From Fodinibacter sp963763015 (lineage in GTDB: Bacteria > Actinomycetota > Actinomycetes > Actinomycetales > Dermatophilaceae), in contig CAVXML010000008.1 in NCBI GenBank assembly GCA_963763015.1, positions 1-64,000 on the forward strand: DNA of 64,000 nucleotides, given 5' to 3'. Of this stretch, positions 24,751 to 33,048 are shown piece by piece. Made by a program: the position numbers and the translations under genes. Each line of letters opens with the position of its first letter. Within the stretch, counting starts at the first letter, position 1. The notes beneath the pieces were generated by a model. The model ran no database searches. It saw nothing but the letters and a program-made list of their open reading frames with translations, and was not told where the DNA came from.

Positions 24751-25113
24751 TCAGACCAAGCCGAGCTTCTCGCGAATGACCTGGTCGTCGCCGGTCTCCA
24801 GCTCCAGCACATCGCCGGACCTGCGCTCTGCCGACCAGTCCTTCTCGTGCTCATTCTTGGTGTAGGCCAACATCCACCCGTCAGGCGTCAGGATCATGCT
24901 CAGTTCCCGACCGTCGCTCCTTCGACGCCTCGCTGCGCCGTCCTCGAACAACTCGTTGATGCGGGTGGTGAGTTCCTGCAGTTCTTCGTCGTGGTGTTCG
25001 GTAGTTCGCGCAACACGTGCGAAGCCAACCACGGACTGGGTGCTCCCCCCTTTCCTGCAGATCAGGTCGTCACCAATGATTCCCCATGTGTAGCCACCTC
25101 GGTCTGGTAACAC
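24751..25113 (-). CDS. Hypothetical protein, small and charged
   Basis: A 120-aa soluble protein with a central alpha-helix ARTTEHHDEELQELTTRINELFEDG and a strongly basic linker (AARRRRSDGRE) before MILTPDGWMLAYTKNEHEKDW. No family name is recognised. GTG 25113 is chosen because a GGGAGG ribosome site lies 8 bases upstream. It sits in an accessory region and ends before a terminator. Confidence 0.6.
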   Translation of the reverse strand: MLPDRGGYTWGIIGDDLICRKGGSTQSVVGFARVARTTEHHDEELQELTTRINELFEDGAARRRRSDGRELSMILTPDGWMLAYTKNEHEKDWSAERRSGDVLELETGDDQVIREKLGLV

Positions 25114-25340
25114 TGTTCATCCTCCCTGTGTTCGATCGACTCCCATCCGGGAGTCCCCCATCGCCCATGGATAGGCTCATCTATTACACACCAGCGCACC
25201 CCGACTGACCGCCGACTTCACGGGTTCTTGAGTGCGGCGAAGGTGGTGACTGGGGTTTCTTTGGTGTTTACCTTGCCCCGCGGAGGCGGCAGGGGGGGCC
25301 AGGCTGGGGGCGACCCTTCGGCCTGCCCGGCCACGTGCAG

Positions 25341-25378
25341 GTGAGCCCGGCCGGTGCATAGGCACCGGCCGGGCTCAC
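25341..25378 (-). terminator. Strong rho-independent-like terminator of the gene at 25394
   Basis: A 17-bp perfect inverted repeat (GTGAGCCCGGCCGGTGC / GCACCGGCCGGGCTCAC) with a 4-base ATAG loop, beginning 16 bases past the stop at 25394. Confidence 0.75.
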
Positions 25379-25393
25379 TCAGACGCTCGTGGG

Positions 25394-25945
25394 TCAGCCG
25401 AGGATCCCAAGGAGCTGGTTGAGCAGGGTGGCGATCTGGTTGAGGATCGCGTTCAGGCCGGTCGGGCCGTCAAGCAGGCCTGCAACGGCGCAGAGCAGGT
25501 TGCCGAGCAGGTTGCCCGGCCCCTGCTGGGCGGTGATGTTGAGGTGGACGGTGTCCAGGAAGACCTCGAGCCCCAAGAGGTCAAGGTTCAGGGGGCCGAG
25601 GACGAGGTCGAGGATCTGGCAGCTGCCCGTGCTCTGGGCGAGGTCCACCGGAAGTGCAACCTGCTCGGTCCCAGTCGCGAGCACCGCACCGGCCTCGTCG
25701 GTGATGGTGCCCGAGAAGGTACCAATCGCCATCAGCGTGCCGCCCTGGTTGGCGAACCGCTGAACGTCGAAGACGCCATCCACGGAGCCGGTGCCATCAG
25801 CGAGCGTGCCGGCGATCGGAACGCTCTCCACTGGGGCCGCCTGCCGGGGCTTGGCGTGAGCCGAGGTGGGGGCCGCGATGGCTGCCACGGTCGCGATGAC
25901 CATCGCGACGAGCAGGGCGAGCGACTTTCCTAATGATCTCTTCAT
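25394..25945 (-). CDS. Secreted hypothetical protein
   Basis: A 183-aa exported protein: a signal peptide (KRSLGKSLALLVAMVIATVA through AIAAPTSAHA) is followed by a mature domain of mixed beta strands with one disulphide-like pair (GSCQIL and NLLCAV) and a C-terminal hydrophobic helical repeat (LNAILNQIATLLNQLLGILG). Similar secreted proteins occur in actinobacteria without assigned function. ATG 25945 has AAGGAGAG at a good distance. A terminator follows at 25341. Confidence 0.75.
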   Translation of the reverse strand: MKRSLGKSLALLVAMVIATVAAIAAPTSAHAKPRQAAPVESVPIAGTLADGTGSVDGVFDVQRFANQGGTLMAIGTFSGTITDEAGAVLATGTEQVALPVDLAQSTGSCQILDLVLGPLNLDLLGLEVFLDTVHLNITAQQGPGNLLGNLLCAVAGLLDGPTGLNAILNQIATLLNQLLGILG

Positions 25946-26370
25946 TGCACTCTCCTTGTGTGAGTGACGGTGCAGGGCTCCTCGTGTCGTGGATGCCCCC
26001 TCGCATGAAGGGAGACCCCCCCAGCGCCCACCCATGACGCGGGGCAACCATGAGATAACGGCGGCGGGCCCCTCGTGGCCCCGTGTCGCCGGGGCGCGAG
26101 AGGTGCCAGCGAAGAGTTCGCTCAGGGCGCCCGCGTCATGCATCAGGACCAAGGGCGTCCGCGCCGCCTGCGGTCTCCGTAGCCCGCCCACCCCAAGCAC
26201 CTCGACCTTATGGGCCGGCTGCCAGAGCAAGGCTGACCGTGACCTAGGCCGGGAGCCGGGGCGCCCGCTCAGCACCAACCACCAGAAAGTAGGCGCGCCA
26301 TACCCCGGAACCCGGCGCACGCGTGTCAGGATCTGACTCTGCCGTGGGAGTTCAGGGCCCGCGATGGTGG
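25946..26370. other. Gene-free stretch upstream of secreted protein gene
   Basis: Contains the secreted protein's promoter at its left end; no coding region recognised elsewhere. Confidence 0.35.
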
Positions 26371-26407
26371 GAACCGCCCCCGAACTCATTGAGGTCGGGG
26401 GCGGTTC
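26371..26407. terminator. Orphan 13-bp inverted repeat
   Basis: GAACCGCCCCCGA pairs with TCGGGGGCGGTTC over an 11-base loop. It is terminator-like, but no gene is left upstream on the plus strand, and the minus-strand reading enters an empty stretch. It may belong to a deleted gene. Confidence 0.4.
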
Positions 26408-26498
26408 TGTGGCCGGTCAGGCCTCGGCTGGCGGAGGCCCGACGCATTTGACCGTACCGATCGCGCCCAGGAAGACAGAATCTTCCTACGCTGAAGCG

Positions 26499-26708
26499 GT
26501 GGACCTTGAGGTGGTTGTGACCTTCGGCGTGATACTCCTCGGCGGCTTCGCACTGGGCACGCTCTTGAACGTGGGGGGACCGCGGGACGACGAGGCGGCG
26601 GCGATGCACCGTGATCTGGTGAGGCGAGCACTCGGGTGGTTGCCGGGCAGATTCCAGGCGAATGAGATCACCGTGCACCCGAGACGCAGCTCAAGCCCCT
26701 ACGGGTAG
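26499..26708 (+). CDS. Small membrane-anchored hypothetical protein
   Basis: A 69-aa frame with one N-terminal membrane segment (VVVTFGVILLGGFALGTLL) and a polar C-terminal tail with the basic, Trp-containing stretch DLVRRALGWLPGRFQ. GTG 26499 is a likely start; the same frame is open upstream to 26364 but with no ribosome site. Family is not recognised. Confidence 0.45.
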   Translation: MDLEVVVTFGVILLGGFALGTLLNVGGPRDDEAAAMHRDLVRRALGWLPGRFQANEITVHPRRSSSPYG

Positions 26709-27341
26709 CTGTGGCCGCGAGGGGCCACGTCGGGACCCGCGGTGGCCCAGCCTGCCTCTTGCGTCGCGTTTCAGTCCGCGCAACAACGCAGGCAACATGC
26801 CTCGTTGCGCACGCAGGGATCGCGGCATCGCTCAGTGGCCGGACGCTCACAGCTTCGACACCCGTGTCGGGGCCGCCGCCCAGCGTTGCGAACCGTGGAC
26901 GGCTGGCAGCACCGCACTCTGGGCGAAGAGACGCCGACTCCGGGACAGCGGTTGCACCTCTTGCAACCATCGGCACGATCGATCGCCCTGTCTGCGGTGA
27001 GTCGAGCGCGAAGCCCTGCATGAAGTCGCCAGCCCTATCGGAGTACCTCGAGTTCAACGGACGCGACCACTGGACCTGCGGCGCCACGCCGAGATGAGTT
27101 GTCGACCAACTCCGCTCACGCGGATTCCGTTGCGGCCAGCCGCGGCTCGACCTGGTCCCGGACCTCGGCTCCTCGACATGTCGCGCGCGACGGCGGCGTG
27201 TTAGTCGCCCCCGGGCAATCGACCTGGTGCCGGTGTGCGCCAGTCAGACCAGGTCGCGCCCCGTCGTCCCAACCTTCTGACTCATTTCCCAGGCTTGCAA
27301 TGCCTCCCGCCAGCACCCGCCAGGACACGACCCGGCCCGAC
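26709..27341. other. Gene-free stretch left of the tRNA-Arg, nothing recognised
   Basis: About 630 bases with open but unidentifiable frames. The right end leads into a possible integrase C-terminal remnant. Confidence 0.35.
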
Positions 27342-27365
27342 ATTTTGGGTCACATTTTGGGTCAC
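27342..27365 (-). repeat. Tandem 12-bp repeat, possible integrase C-terminal remnant
   Basis: ATTTTGGGTCAC occurs twice head to tail; on the minus strand it encodes VTQNVTQN, a sequence often seen near the end of actinobacterial tyrosine-recombinase integrases inserted next to tRNA genes. Upstream the frame is not integrase-like and downstream it reaches a stop after about 20 codons, so at most a tail is left. Confidence 0.35.
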
Positions 27366-27405
27366 CTTCCGACCCGGTCGACGTCCGCTATCCGGACACG
27401 AGTAA

Positions 27406-27436
27406 GCCCCCGACAGCGTTTCCGCTGGCCGGGGGC
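27406..27436 (-). terminator. Terminator of tRNA-Arg
   Basis: GCCCCCG pairs with CGGGGGC, and CAGCG with CGCTG, with a small internal mismatch; it lies 24 bases past the tRNA 3' end. Confidence 0.65.
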
Positions 27437-27459
27437 CCGTCGTCTGTCTCAACACAGAG

Positions 27460-27532
27460 CGCGCCCGAAGGGATTCGAACCCCTAACCTTCTGATCCGTA
27501 GTCAGATGCTCTATCCGTTGAGCTACGGGCGC
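27460..27532 (-). tRNA. tRNA-Arg(ACG)
   Basis: The minus-strand sequence folds into a standard cloverleaf: acceptor GCGCCCG/CGGGCGC, D-loop region AGCTCAACGGATAGAGC, anticodon stem TCTGA/TCAGA with loop CTACGGA (anticodon ACG) and T-arm GGTTCGAATCC. CCA is not encoded; the discriminator base is G. Its 3' end points left into the accessory region, the orientation expected if an element had integrated there. Confidence 0.9.
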
Positions 27533-27996
27533 CCGTCACGCGTCGGCGCAACGAGAGAGCAGACTACCGGAGCGCTTCGCCGCGCGAGAAATCCACGGCA
27601 TCCCCCGGCGTCCCCTGTAGCACCCCGGTTCGAGCACGGGAACAGGCAGTGAGCCGAGCCGCTCCGCCGGGCGACCGCCCCTGCCGTACGGCTGGCAGAC
27701 AGCGCCCCCCGACTGCCTGTCGGTCGGCACGGCCGTGGGCCTGTAGCTGACACCGCGGGTGCAACATCCGCACGGCCGACCGGCGCTGCCGGCCCTTCCA
27801 CGAGATGCTGCCGCGGGCACCTCCCTGTGAGGAGCCTCATAACGTGCAAGCGCTTCCGCGGTGGCTACCCATCAGTACCCGGGCATACCGTGGAAACGAG
27901 GCACCCAGCGGCGGGCGCCGTGCCACCGTCACCAGCGGACTCATGAGCACGCCCGAGGTGGCCGACCAGTTGAGCCGGACCGGCGGAAGGACCACC
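27533..27996. other. Upstream region of pckG, no gene
   Basis: Holds the promoter of pckG, including an AAGCGCT-type element at 27846-27857 and an adjacent unidentified T/A-poor stretch; no coding region recognised. Confidence 0.4.
27846..27857. promoter_or_regulatory. GCAAGCGCTTCC element upstream of pckG
   Basis: Partly palindromic element (core AGCGCT) that shares GC[A/G]AGCGCT with elements in the promoters at 45085 and 59801. Candidate binding site of a shared TetR-like or other repressor (inference). Confidence 0.4.
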
Positions 27997-29829
27997 ATGA
28001 CCACCCAGGCAGACCACACGACGAGGGGCACGAGTCACCCAGGCCTGCAGGCCTGGGTCGACGAGGTGGCAGCCCTCACGACCCCTGACTCGGTCCACTG
28101 GGTCGACGGGTCCGACGAGGAGTGGGACCGCCTCACGACCGCGCTCGTCGACTCCGGCACCTTCACGCGGCTCAACCCCGACAAGAAGCCGAACTCCTTC
28201 CACGCGGCATCCGACCCGAGCGACGTCGCCCGGGTCGAGGACCGGACCTTCATCTGCTCCGAGAGGGAGGAGGACGCCGGCTTCACGAACAACTGGAAGG
28301 CGCCCGCCGAGATGAAGGCGGTCATGACGGACCTCTACAGAGGGTCGATGACCGGGCGCACGATGTACGTCATCCCCTTCGTCATGGGCCACATCGAGGC
28401 CGACGTGCCCATGTTCGGCGTGGAGATCACCGACTCCGCCTACGTCGTGGTCTCGATGCGGATCATGGCCCGTATCGGGGCCGAGGTCCTCGCCGCCATC
28501 GAGGCCAAGCCGGACGCGTCCGTGGTCAAGGGCCTGCACTCGGTCGGCTTCCCGCTCATCGACGGCCGCCCGGACGTCTCCTGGCCGTGCTCGGACACCA
28601 AGTACATCGCCCACTTCCCCGAGACCCGTGAGATCTGGTCCTACGGCTCGGGTTACGGCGGCAACGCCCTGCTCGGCAAGAAGTGCTACGCCCTGCGCAT
28701 CGCCTCGGCGATGGCCCGCGACGAGGGGTGGATGGCCGAGCACATGCTCATCCTCAAGCTGACCTCGCCCGCGGGCAGCACGCACTACATCGCCGGCGCG
28801 TTCCCGAGCGCCTGCGGCAAGACCAACCTCGCGATGATCGACCCGACGCTCGAGGGCTGGACCGCCGAGATGGTCGGTGACGACATCGCCTGGATGCGCT
28901 TCGGAGCCGACGGCCGGCTGTACGCCGTGAACCCCGAGTTCGGTCTCTTCGGTGTCGCCCCCGGCACCGGCGAGCACACCAACCCCAACGCGATGCGCAC
29001 GGTGGAGAAGGGCAACTCGATCTTCACGAACGTCGCGCTCACCGACGACGGCGACGTGTGGTGGGAGGGGATGACCAGGGAGGTCCCCGCGCACCTCATC
29101 GACTGGAAGGGTCGCGACTGGACCCCCGACAGCGGCGAGGTCTCCAGCCACCCGAACAGCCGCTTCTGCACCCCCGCGAAGCAGTGCCCGATGATGGCGC
29201 CCGAGTACGACGAGCCCAACGGCGTGCCGATCGACGCGATCCTCTTCGGCGGTCGCCGCAAGACCACCGTGCCGCTGGTCTACGAGTCGCGCGACTGGGC
29301 CCATGGCGTCTTCGTCGGGGCGACGCTCTCGTCCGAGACCACCGCCGCCGCGACCGGTGCCGTCGGCGTCGTGCGCCGGGACCCGATGGCGATGCTGCCG
29401 TTCATCGGCTACAACGCGGGCGACTACGTCAACCACTGGCTCGAGATCGGCAAGCAGGCCGACGAGTCGAAGCTGCCCAAGATCTACCAGGTGAACTGGT
29501 TCCGACGGGACGACGAGGACGGCTCGTTCCTGTGGCCGGGGTTCGGTGACAACGCCCGCGTCCTCAAGTGGGTCGTCGAGCGCCTCGACGGCCGGGCCGA
29601 GGCCGTCGAGACCCCGGTGGGCCTGGTCCCGGCGCCGGGTTCGATCGACACGACCGGCCTGGACATGAGCGACGAGCAGGTGGCCAAGGCCCTCGCGGTC
29701 AACGTCGAGGAGTGGCGCGAGCAGGAGCTGCCGCTCATCGAGGAGTGGTTCGCGAAGTTCGGCGACACGCTCCCCACCCAGCTCGCCGACGAGCTCGCCA
29801 CCCTCAAGGCCCGCCTCGAGGAGGCCTGA
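27997..29829 (+). CDS. pckG: Phosphoenolpyruvate carboxykinase (GTP)
   Basis: A 610-aa GTP-type PEPCK, the full family length, which converts oxaloacetate and GTP to PEP, CO2 and GDP as the first committed step of gluconeogenesis. The GTP-binding P-loop-like kinase-1a motif (FPSACGKTNLAMI) lies near residue 270, the kinase-2 VGDDIAWM follows, and PEPCK-specific GHIEADVPMFG, GYGGNALLGKKCYALRIAS and NWFRRDD are present. ATG 27997 is preceded by GGAAGG. Its promoter has the AGCGCT element also found upstream of the Fe-S oxidoreductase and acyl-CoA dehydrogenase genes. A terminator follows at 29851. Confidence 0.97.
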   Translation: MTTQADHTTRGTSHPGLQAWVDEVAALTTPDSVHWVDGSDEEWDRLTTALVDSGTFTRLNPDKKPNSFHAASDPSDVARVEDRTFICSEREEDAGFTNNWKAPAEMKAVMTDLYRGSMTGRTMYVIPFVMGHIEADVPMFGVEITDSAYVVVSMRIMARIGAEVLAAIEAKPDASVVKGLHSVGFPLIDGRPDVSWPCSDTKYIAHFPETREIWSYGSGYGGNALLGKKCYALRIASAMARDEGWMAEHMLILKLTSPAGSTHYIAGAFPSACGKTNLAMIDPTLEGWTAEMVGDDIAWMRFGADGRLYAVNPEFGLFGVAPGTGEHTNPNAMRTVEKGNSIFTNVALTDDGDVWWEGMTREVPAHLIDWKGRDWTPDSGEVSSHPNSRFCTPAKQCPMMAPEYDEPNGVPIDAILFGGRRKTTVPLVYESRDWAHGVFVGATLSSETTAAATGAVGVVRRDPMAMLPFIGYNAGDYVNHWLEIGKQADESKLPKIYQVNWFRRDDEDGSFLWPGFGDNARVLKWVVERLDGRAEAVETPVGLVPAPGSIDTTGLDMSDEQVAKALAVNVEEWREQELPLIEEWFAKFGDTLPTQLADELATLKARLEEA

Positions 29830-29850
29830 CCCCCGCGCCTGCCCGCGGTT

Positions 29851-29892
29851 GGACGGGACCCCCGTGGAGATCTCTTCGCGGGGGTTCCGTCC
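29851..29892 (+). terminator. Terminator after pckG
   Basis: GGACGGGACCCCCG pairs with CGGGGGTTCCGTCC over a 14-base loop, with one mismatch, 22 bases past the stop. Confidence 0.7.
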
Positions 29893-30008
29893 GTCTCGGC
29901 TGAGCGTCCGGGGTGCCTCGGCACCAGGTGGCAGACGGCGCAGCACGTCACAGACGGCACACAGCCAACCCATGGACCCGGCTCAGACGGCGCGAGCACA
30001 CTGGACCC

Positions 30009-30746
30009 ATGGTGACCTCCCGCTCCGTGAGCGCTCCCGCCCTCCGGCGGTCCGACGGTACGCCGGTGCGCGTGCTCGTCGTCGACGACGAGCCGAACCT
30101 CACCGAGCTGCTCTCGATGGCCCTGCGCTACGAGGGGTGGGAGGTGCGCAGCGCTGGGAGCGGGCTCGCCGCCGTCCGCGCCGCCAAGGAGTTCGGCCCC
30201 GACGCGGTCGTGCTCGACATGATGCTCCCCGACTTCGACGGGCTCGAGGTGCTGCGCCGGATGCGTGGCGAGGACCCCAGCGTCCCCGTCCTCTTCCTCA
30301 CTGCCAAGGATGCCGTCGAGGACCGGGTCGCCGGCCTCACTGCCGGGGGCGACGACTACGTCACCAAGCCGTTCAGCCTCGAGGAGGTGGTGGCGCGGCT
30401 GCGAGCCCTGATGCGCCGCACGGTCGTCGCGACGGACGAGGGCAGCTCGCTCCTCGTCGTCGGGGACCTCACGATGGACGAGGACAGCCACGAGGTGACG
30501 CGAGGTGGTGACCAGGTGCACCTGACCGCCACCGAGTTCGAGCTCCTTCGCTACCTCATGCGCAACCCGAAGCGGGTCCTGAGCAAGGCCCAGATCCTCG
30601 ACCGCGTCTGGAACTACGACTTCGGCGGGCAGGCCAACGTCGTCGAGCTCTACATCTCCTACCTGCGCAAGAAGATCGACGCAGGCCGGTCGCCGATGAT
30701 CCACACGATGCGCGGCGTGGGCTACGTCCTCAAGCCCGCCGCGTGA
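30009..30746 (+). CDS. OmpR-family response regulator
   Basis: A 245-aa response regulator: receiver domain with acidic pair VVDDE (Asp26/27), phospho-acceptor VVLDMMLPD (Asp70) and the switch lysine in DYVTKPFS (Lys120); OmpR/PhoB winged-helix C-terminus with LTATEFELLRYLMRNPKRV, RVWNYDFGGQANVVELYISY and MRGVGYVLKP. The layout resembles TrcR/PrrA-like regulators of actinobacteria. ATG 30009 is selected. It overlaps its partner histidine kinase by 4 bases (GTGA), so both form an operon. Confidence 0.92.
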   Translation: MVTSRSVSAPALRRSDGTPVRVLVVDDEPNLTELLSMALRYEGWEVRSAGSGLAAVRAAKEFGPDAVVLDMMLPDFDGLEVLRRMRGEDPSVPVLFLTAKDAVEDRVAGLTAGGDDYVTKPFSLEEVVARLRALMRRTVVATDEGSSLLVVGDLTMDEDSHEVTRGGDQVHLTATEFELLRYLMRNPKRVLSKAQILDRVWNYDFGGQANVVELYISYLRKKIDAGRSPMIHTMRGVGYVLKPAA

Positions 30747-32278
30747 GCGGCCACCGGTCCCGGATGCCGCCGCCCCCCTCCCGCTGGACGCTGCGGACCA
30801 AGCTCCTCGCCTCCGTCCTCGTGCTGTTCGTCCTCGTCATGCTCACGACGAGCGCGCTCACCGTGCTCGAGACGCGGCGCTACCTCGAGGCGCAGCTCGT
30901 CGCGGATCTCGACACCGCCCTAGCCCGTGTCGGTGAAGGCGGAGGGCTCGTCGGTCTCGACCGTCCGGGCAACGGCAACGGCAACGCCAACGGCCTGGGG
31001 AACGGGAACGGCCGGGGCGCCCGCGGCGGGCCGGTCGGGGCGCCGGGCGGCGGCGACCTGCTCGTGCTCGGGCTCACGCCGGCTGGCACCGTGGCCACCA
31101 ACGGCCGAGGAGTCGAGCTCAACGCCGTCGTCAACGAGCAGGGTCGTGACGACACCCTGGACCCAGAGCAGGTGGCGACCGTCGCGGAGGCCGACCTCGG
31201 CCGGCGGGCCGCTCGGGCCGACATCGGCGGTGACATCGGCGGCTACCTGCTCACCGAGCGGACCCTCCCGAGCGGCGTCCGGGTCGTCGTGGGCGTCTCG
31301 ACGGAGCCGGTCGACGAGCTGCTCGCTCGCCTGGTCGCGGTCGTGACCGGAGCGACGGTCGTCGGTCTGGTGCTGGTCGCCGCCGGAGGGACGGTGCTGA
31401 TCCGGCGCAGCCTCGCTCCCCTGGACCGGGTGGCCGCCACGGCGCGACGGGTGTCGAACCTCAAGCTCGACTCGGGTCAGGTCGCCCTCGCCGAACGGGT
31501 GCCCGAGGAGGACGCCGACCCGCGCACGGAGGTCGGGCAGGTCGGACTCGCCCTCAACACCATGCTGGACAACGTCGAGTCGGCCCTCCACGCCCGGCAG
31601 GAGAGCGAGACGCAGGTGCGGCAGTTCGTCGCCGACGCGAGCCACGAGCTGCGCACCCCCCTGGCGTCGATCCGCGGGTACGCCGAGCTCACGCGGCGGG
31701 AGACCGAGCCGGTGCCACCCACGGTGACGCACGCCATCGGTCGGGTGGAGTCGGAGGCGCTGCGGATGCAGGAGCTCGTGGAGGACCTGCTGCTCCTCGC
31801 CCGCCTCGACTCCGGCCGTCCCCTGGAACGCGAGCCGGTCGACCTCTCGCTGCTCGCCGTGAACGCGGTGAGCGACGCGCACGCCGCCGCCCCCGACCAC
31901 GCCTGGGGGCTGGACCTGCCCGAGGACCCGGTGGAGGTGCCCGGCGACCGGGCCCGGTTGCACCAGATCCTTGCGAACCTGCTCGCCAACGCGCGCACCC
32001 ACACCCCGGCCGGGACCCACGTCGTCACCAGCGTCCGACCCGAGGGCCCGCTGGTTCGGGTCTCCGTCGCCGACGACGGCCCCGGCATCCCGCAGGCCCT
32101 GCAGCAGACCGTCTTCGAGCGCTTCACCCGGGGCGACGACGCCCGCACCCGCGCCAACGGGTCCACCGGCCTCGGCCTGAGCATCGTCGCCGCCGTGGGT
32201 CAGGCCCACGGCGGCCGGGTCGAGGTGTCGAGCCGACCCGGCGAGACGGTGTTCTCGGTCCTGCTGCCGGCCGACTGA
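30743..32278 (+). CDS. Two-component sensor histidine kinase
   Basis: A 511-aa membrane histidine kinase. N-terminal membrane helix LLASVLVLFVLVMLTTSALT, an extracytoplasmic sensor region of ~130 residues with a Gly/Asn repeat (GNGNGNANGLGNGNGRG) and a second helix VVTGATVVGLVLVAAGGTVL, then HAMP (RRSLAPLDRVAATARRVS), HisKA phospho-acceptor (DASHELRTPLASIRGYAEL), and HATPase motifs QILANLLANARTHTP (N box), DDGPGIP (G1) and GSTGLGLSIV (G2). GTG 30743 overlaps the regulator stop. The signal is unknown. Confidence 0.92.
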   Translation: MSGHRSRMPPPPSRWTLRTKLLASVLVLFVLVMLTTSALTVLETRRYLEAQLVADLDTALARVGEGGGLVGLDRPGNGNGNANGLGNGNGRGARGGPVGAPGGGDLLVLGLTPAGTVATNGRGVELNAVVNEQGRDDTLDPEQVATVAEADLGRRAARADIGGDIGGYLLTERTLPSGVRVVVGVSTEPVDELLARLVAVVTGATVVGLVLVAAGGTVLIRRSLAPLDRVAATARRVSNLKLDSGQVALAERVPEEDADPRTEVGQVGLALNTMLDNVESALHARQESETQVRQFVADASHELRTPLASIRGYAELTRRETEPVPPTVTHAIGRVESEALRMQELVEDLLLLARLDSGRPLEREPVDLSLLAVNAVSDAHAAAPDHAWGLDLPEDPVEVPGDRARLHQILANLLANARTHTPAGTHVVTSVRPEGPLVRVSVADDGPGIPQALQQTVFERFTRGDDARTRANGSTGLGLSIVAAVGQAHGGRVEVSSRPGETVFSVLLPAD

Positions 32279-32300
32279 ACCCTCTGCTCGGCGTCGGGAC

Positions 32301-32804
32301 TCAGAGGGGCAGGGCGTAGGCGACGAGCTGGATGCCGGGCACGGGAGACCAGTCACGCTCCGGCATCCGGGTGAACCCGAGCCGCTCGTAGAGACGGTGC
32401 GCGGTGTGCATCGTCGTCGATGACGAGAGGACCATCGCGCGGAACCCTCGGCCTCGAGCCAGGTCGACGCTGTGCCGGGCGAGTGCCTCACCGATGCCCT
32501 CACCCGAGGCGGCGGGGTCGACCGCGAGCGACCTCATCTCGGCCTCGCCGTCACGGGAGACCTCCGACAGGCTCGACCCCGGCTCGACGAACGTCACGGT
32601 TCCCACGACGCCTCGCTCGTCGACCGCCACCCAGACCTCCGCCTCGGCGTCCCGGCGCACTGCGTCCGCGAGGAACTCCAGGTAGTGGGCGTCCGGCGCG
32701 ATGACGCCGTTCCCGACGTAGGCGTCGACGGTGAGCCGGCCGACCGCCTCCAGCTCGTCTGCGCGGGCGCGACGGATGACGGGCGCGACAGACGGGGCGG
32801 GCAC
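32301..32804 (-). CDS. GNAT-family N-acetyltransferase
   Basis: A 167-aa acetyltransferase with the GNAT acetyl-CoA pocket in LAVDPAASGEGIGEALARHS (the R/Q-x-x-G-x-G/A motif, SGEGIGEA), beta4 strand EMRSLAV and the terminal HRLYERLGFTRMPERDW. It transfers an acetyl group to an unknown amine. ATG 32804 is used and fits the family. Convergent with the histidine kinase gene, 22 bases apart. Confidence 0.88.
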   Translation of the reverse strand: MPAPSVAPVIRRARADELEAVGRLTVDAYVGNGVIAPDAHYLEFLADAVRRDAEAEVWVAVDERGVVGTVTFVEPGSSLSEVSRDGEAEMRSLAVDPAASGEGIGEALARHSVDLARGRGFRAMVLSSSTTMHTAHRLYERLGFTRMPERDWSPVPGIQLVAYALPL

Positions 32805-32871
32805 CCGGCCATCCTCGCACCCGGGCCCGCTTTGCCCGTCGCAGGATCCGACGGCTACCCTGTGCGACGTT

Positions 32872-32961
32872 GGAGGCGTCGCCTAGTCCGGTCTATGGCG
32901 CCGCACTGCTAATGCGGTTTGGGCTAACCGCCCATCGAGGGTTCAAATCCCTCCGCCTCCG
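32872..32961 (+). tRNA. tRNA-Ser(GCU)
   Basis: Long variable-arm tRNA of ~90 bases. Acceptor GGAGGCG/CGCCTCC; anticodon loop CTGCTAA with anticodon GCT within CCGCACT/AATGCGG; extra arm GGTTTGGGCTAACC; T-arm GGGTTCAAATCCC. A terminator follows at 32972. Confidence 0.9.
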
Positions 32962-32971
32962 CCGTTCGGAA

Positions 32972-33001
32972 GGCCCCCGGCTCGCCATGCCGGGGGTCTT
33001 T
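32972..33001 (+). terminator. Terminator after tRNA-Ser(GCU)
   Basis: GGCCCCCGGC pairs with GCCGGGGGTC (one mismatch at the outer pair) across a 7-base loop, followed by a short T-run (TCTTT). Confidence 0.7.
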
Positions 33002-33048
33002 CCGTGTCCGGCCATTGACAGGGTCGCGGACCTGAGGAGGATGGGCGC

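Noticed and set aside
27865..29973. A 702-codon frame antisense to pckG
   Set aside because: Typical antisense shadow in high-GC DNA; the opposite strand encodes an unmistakable PEPCK.
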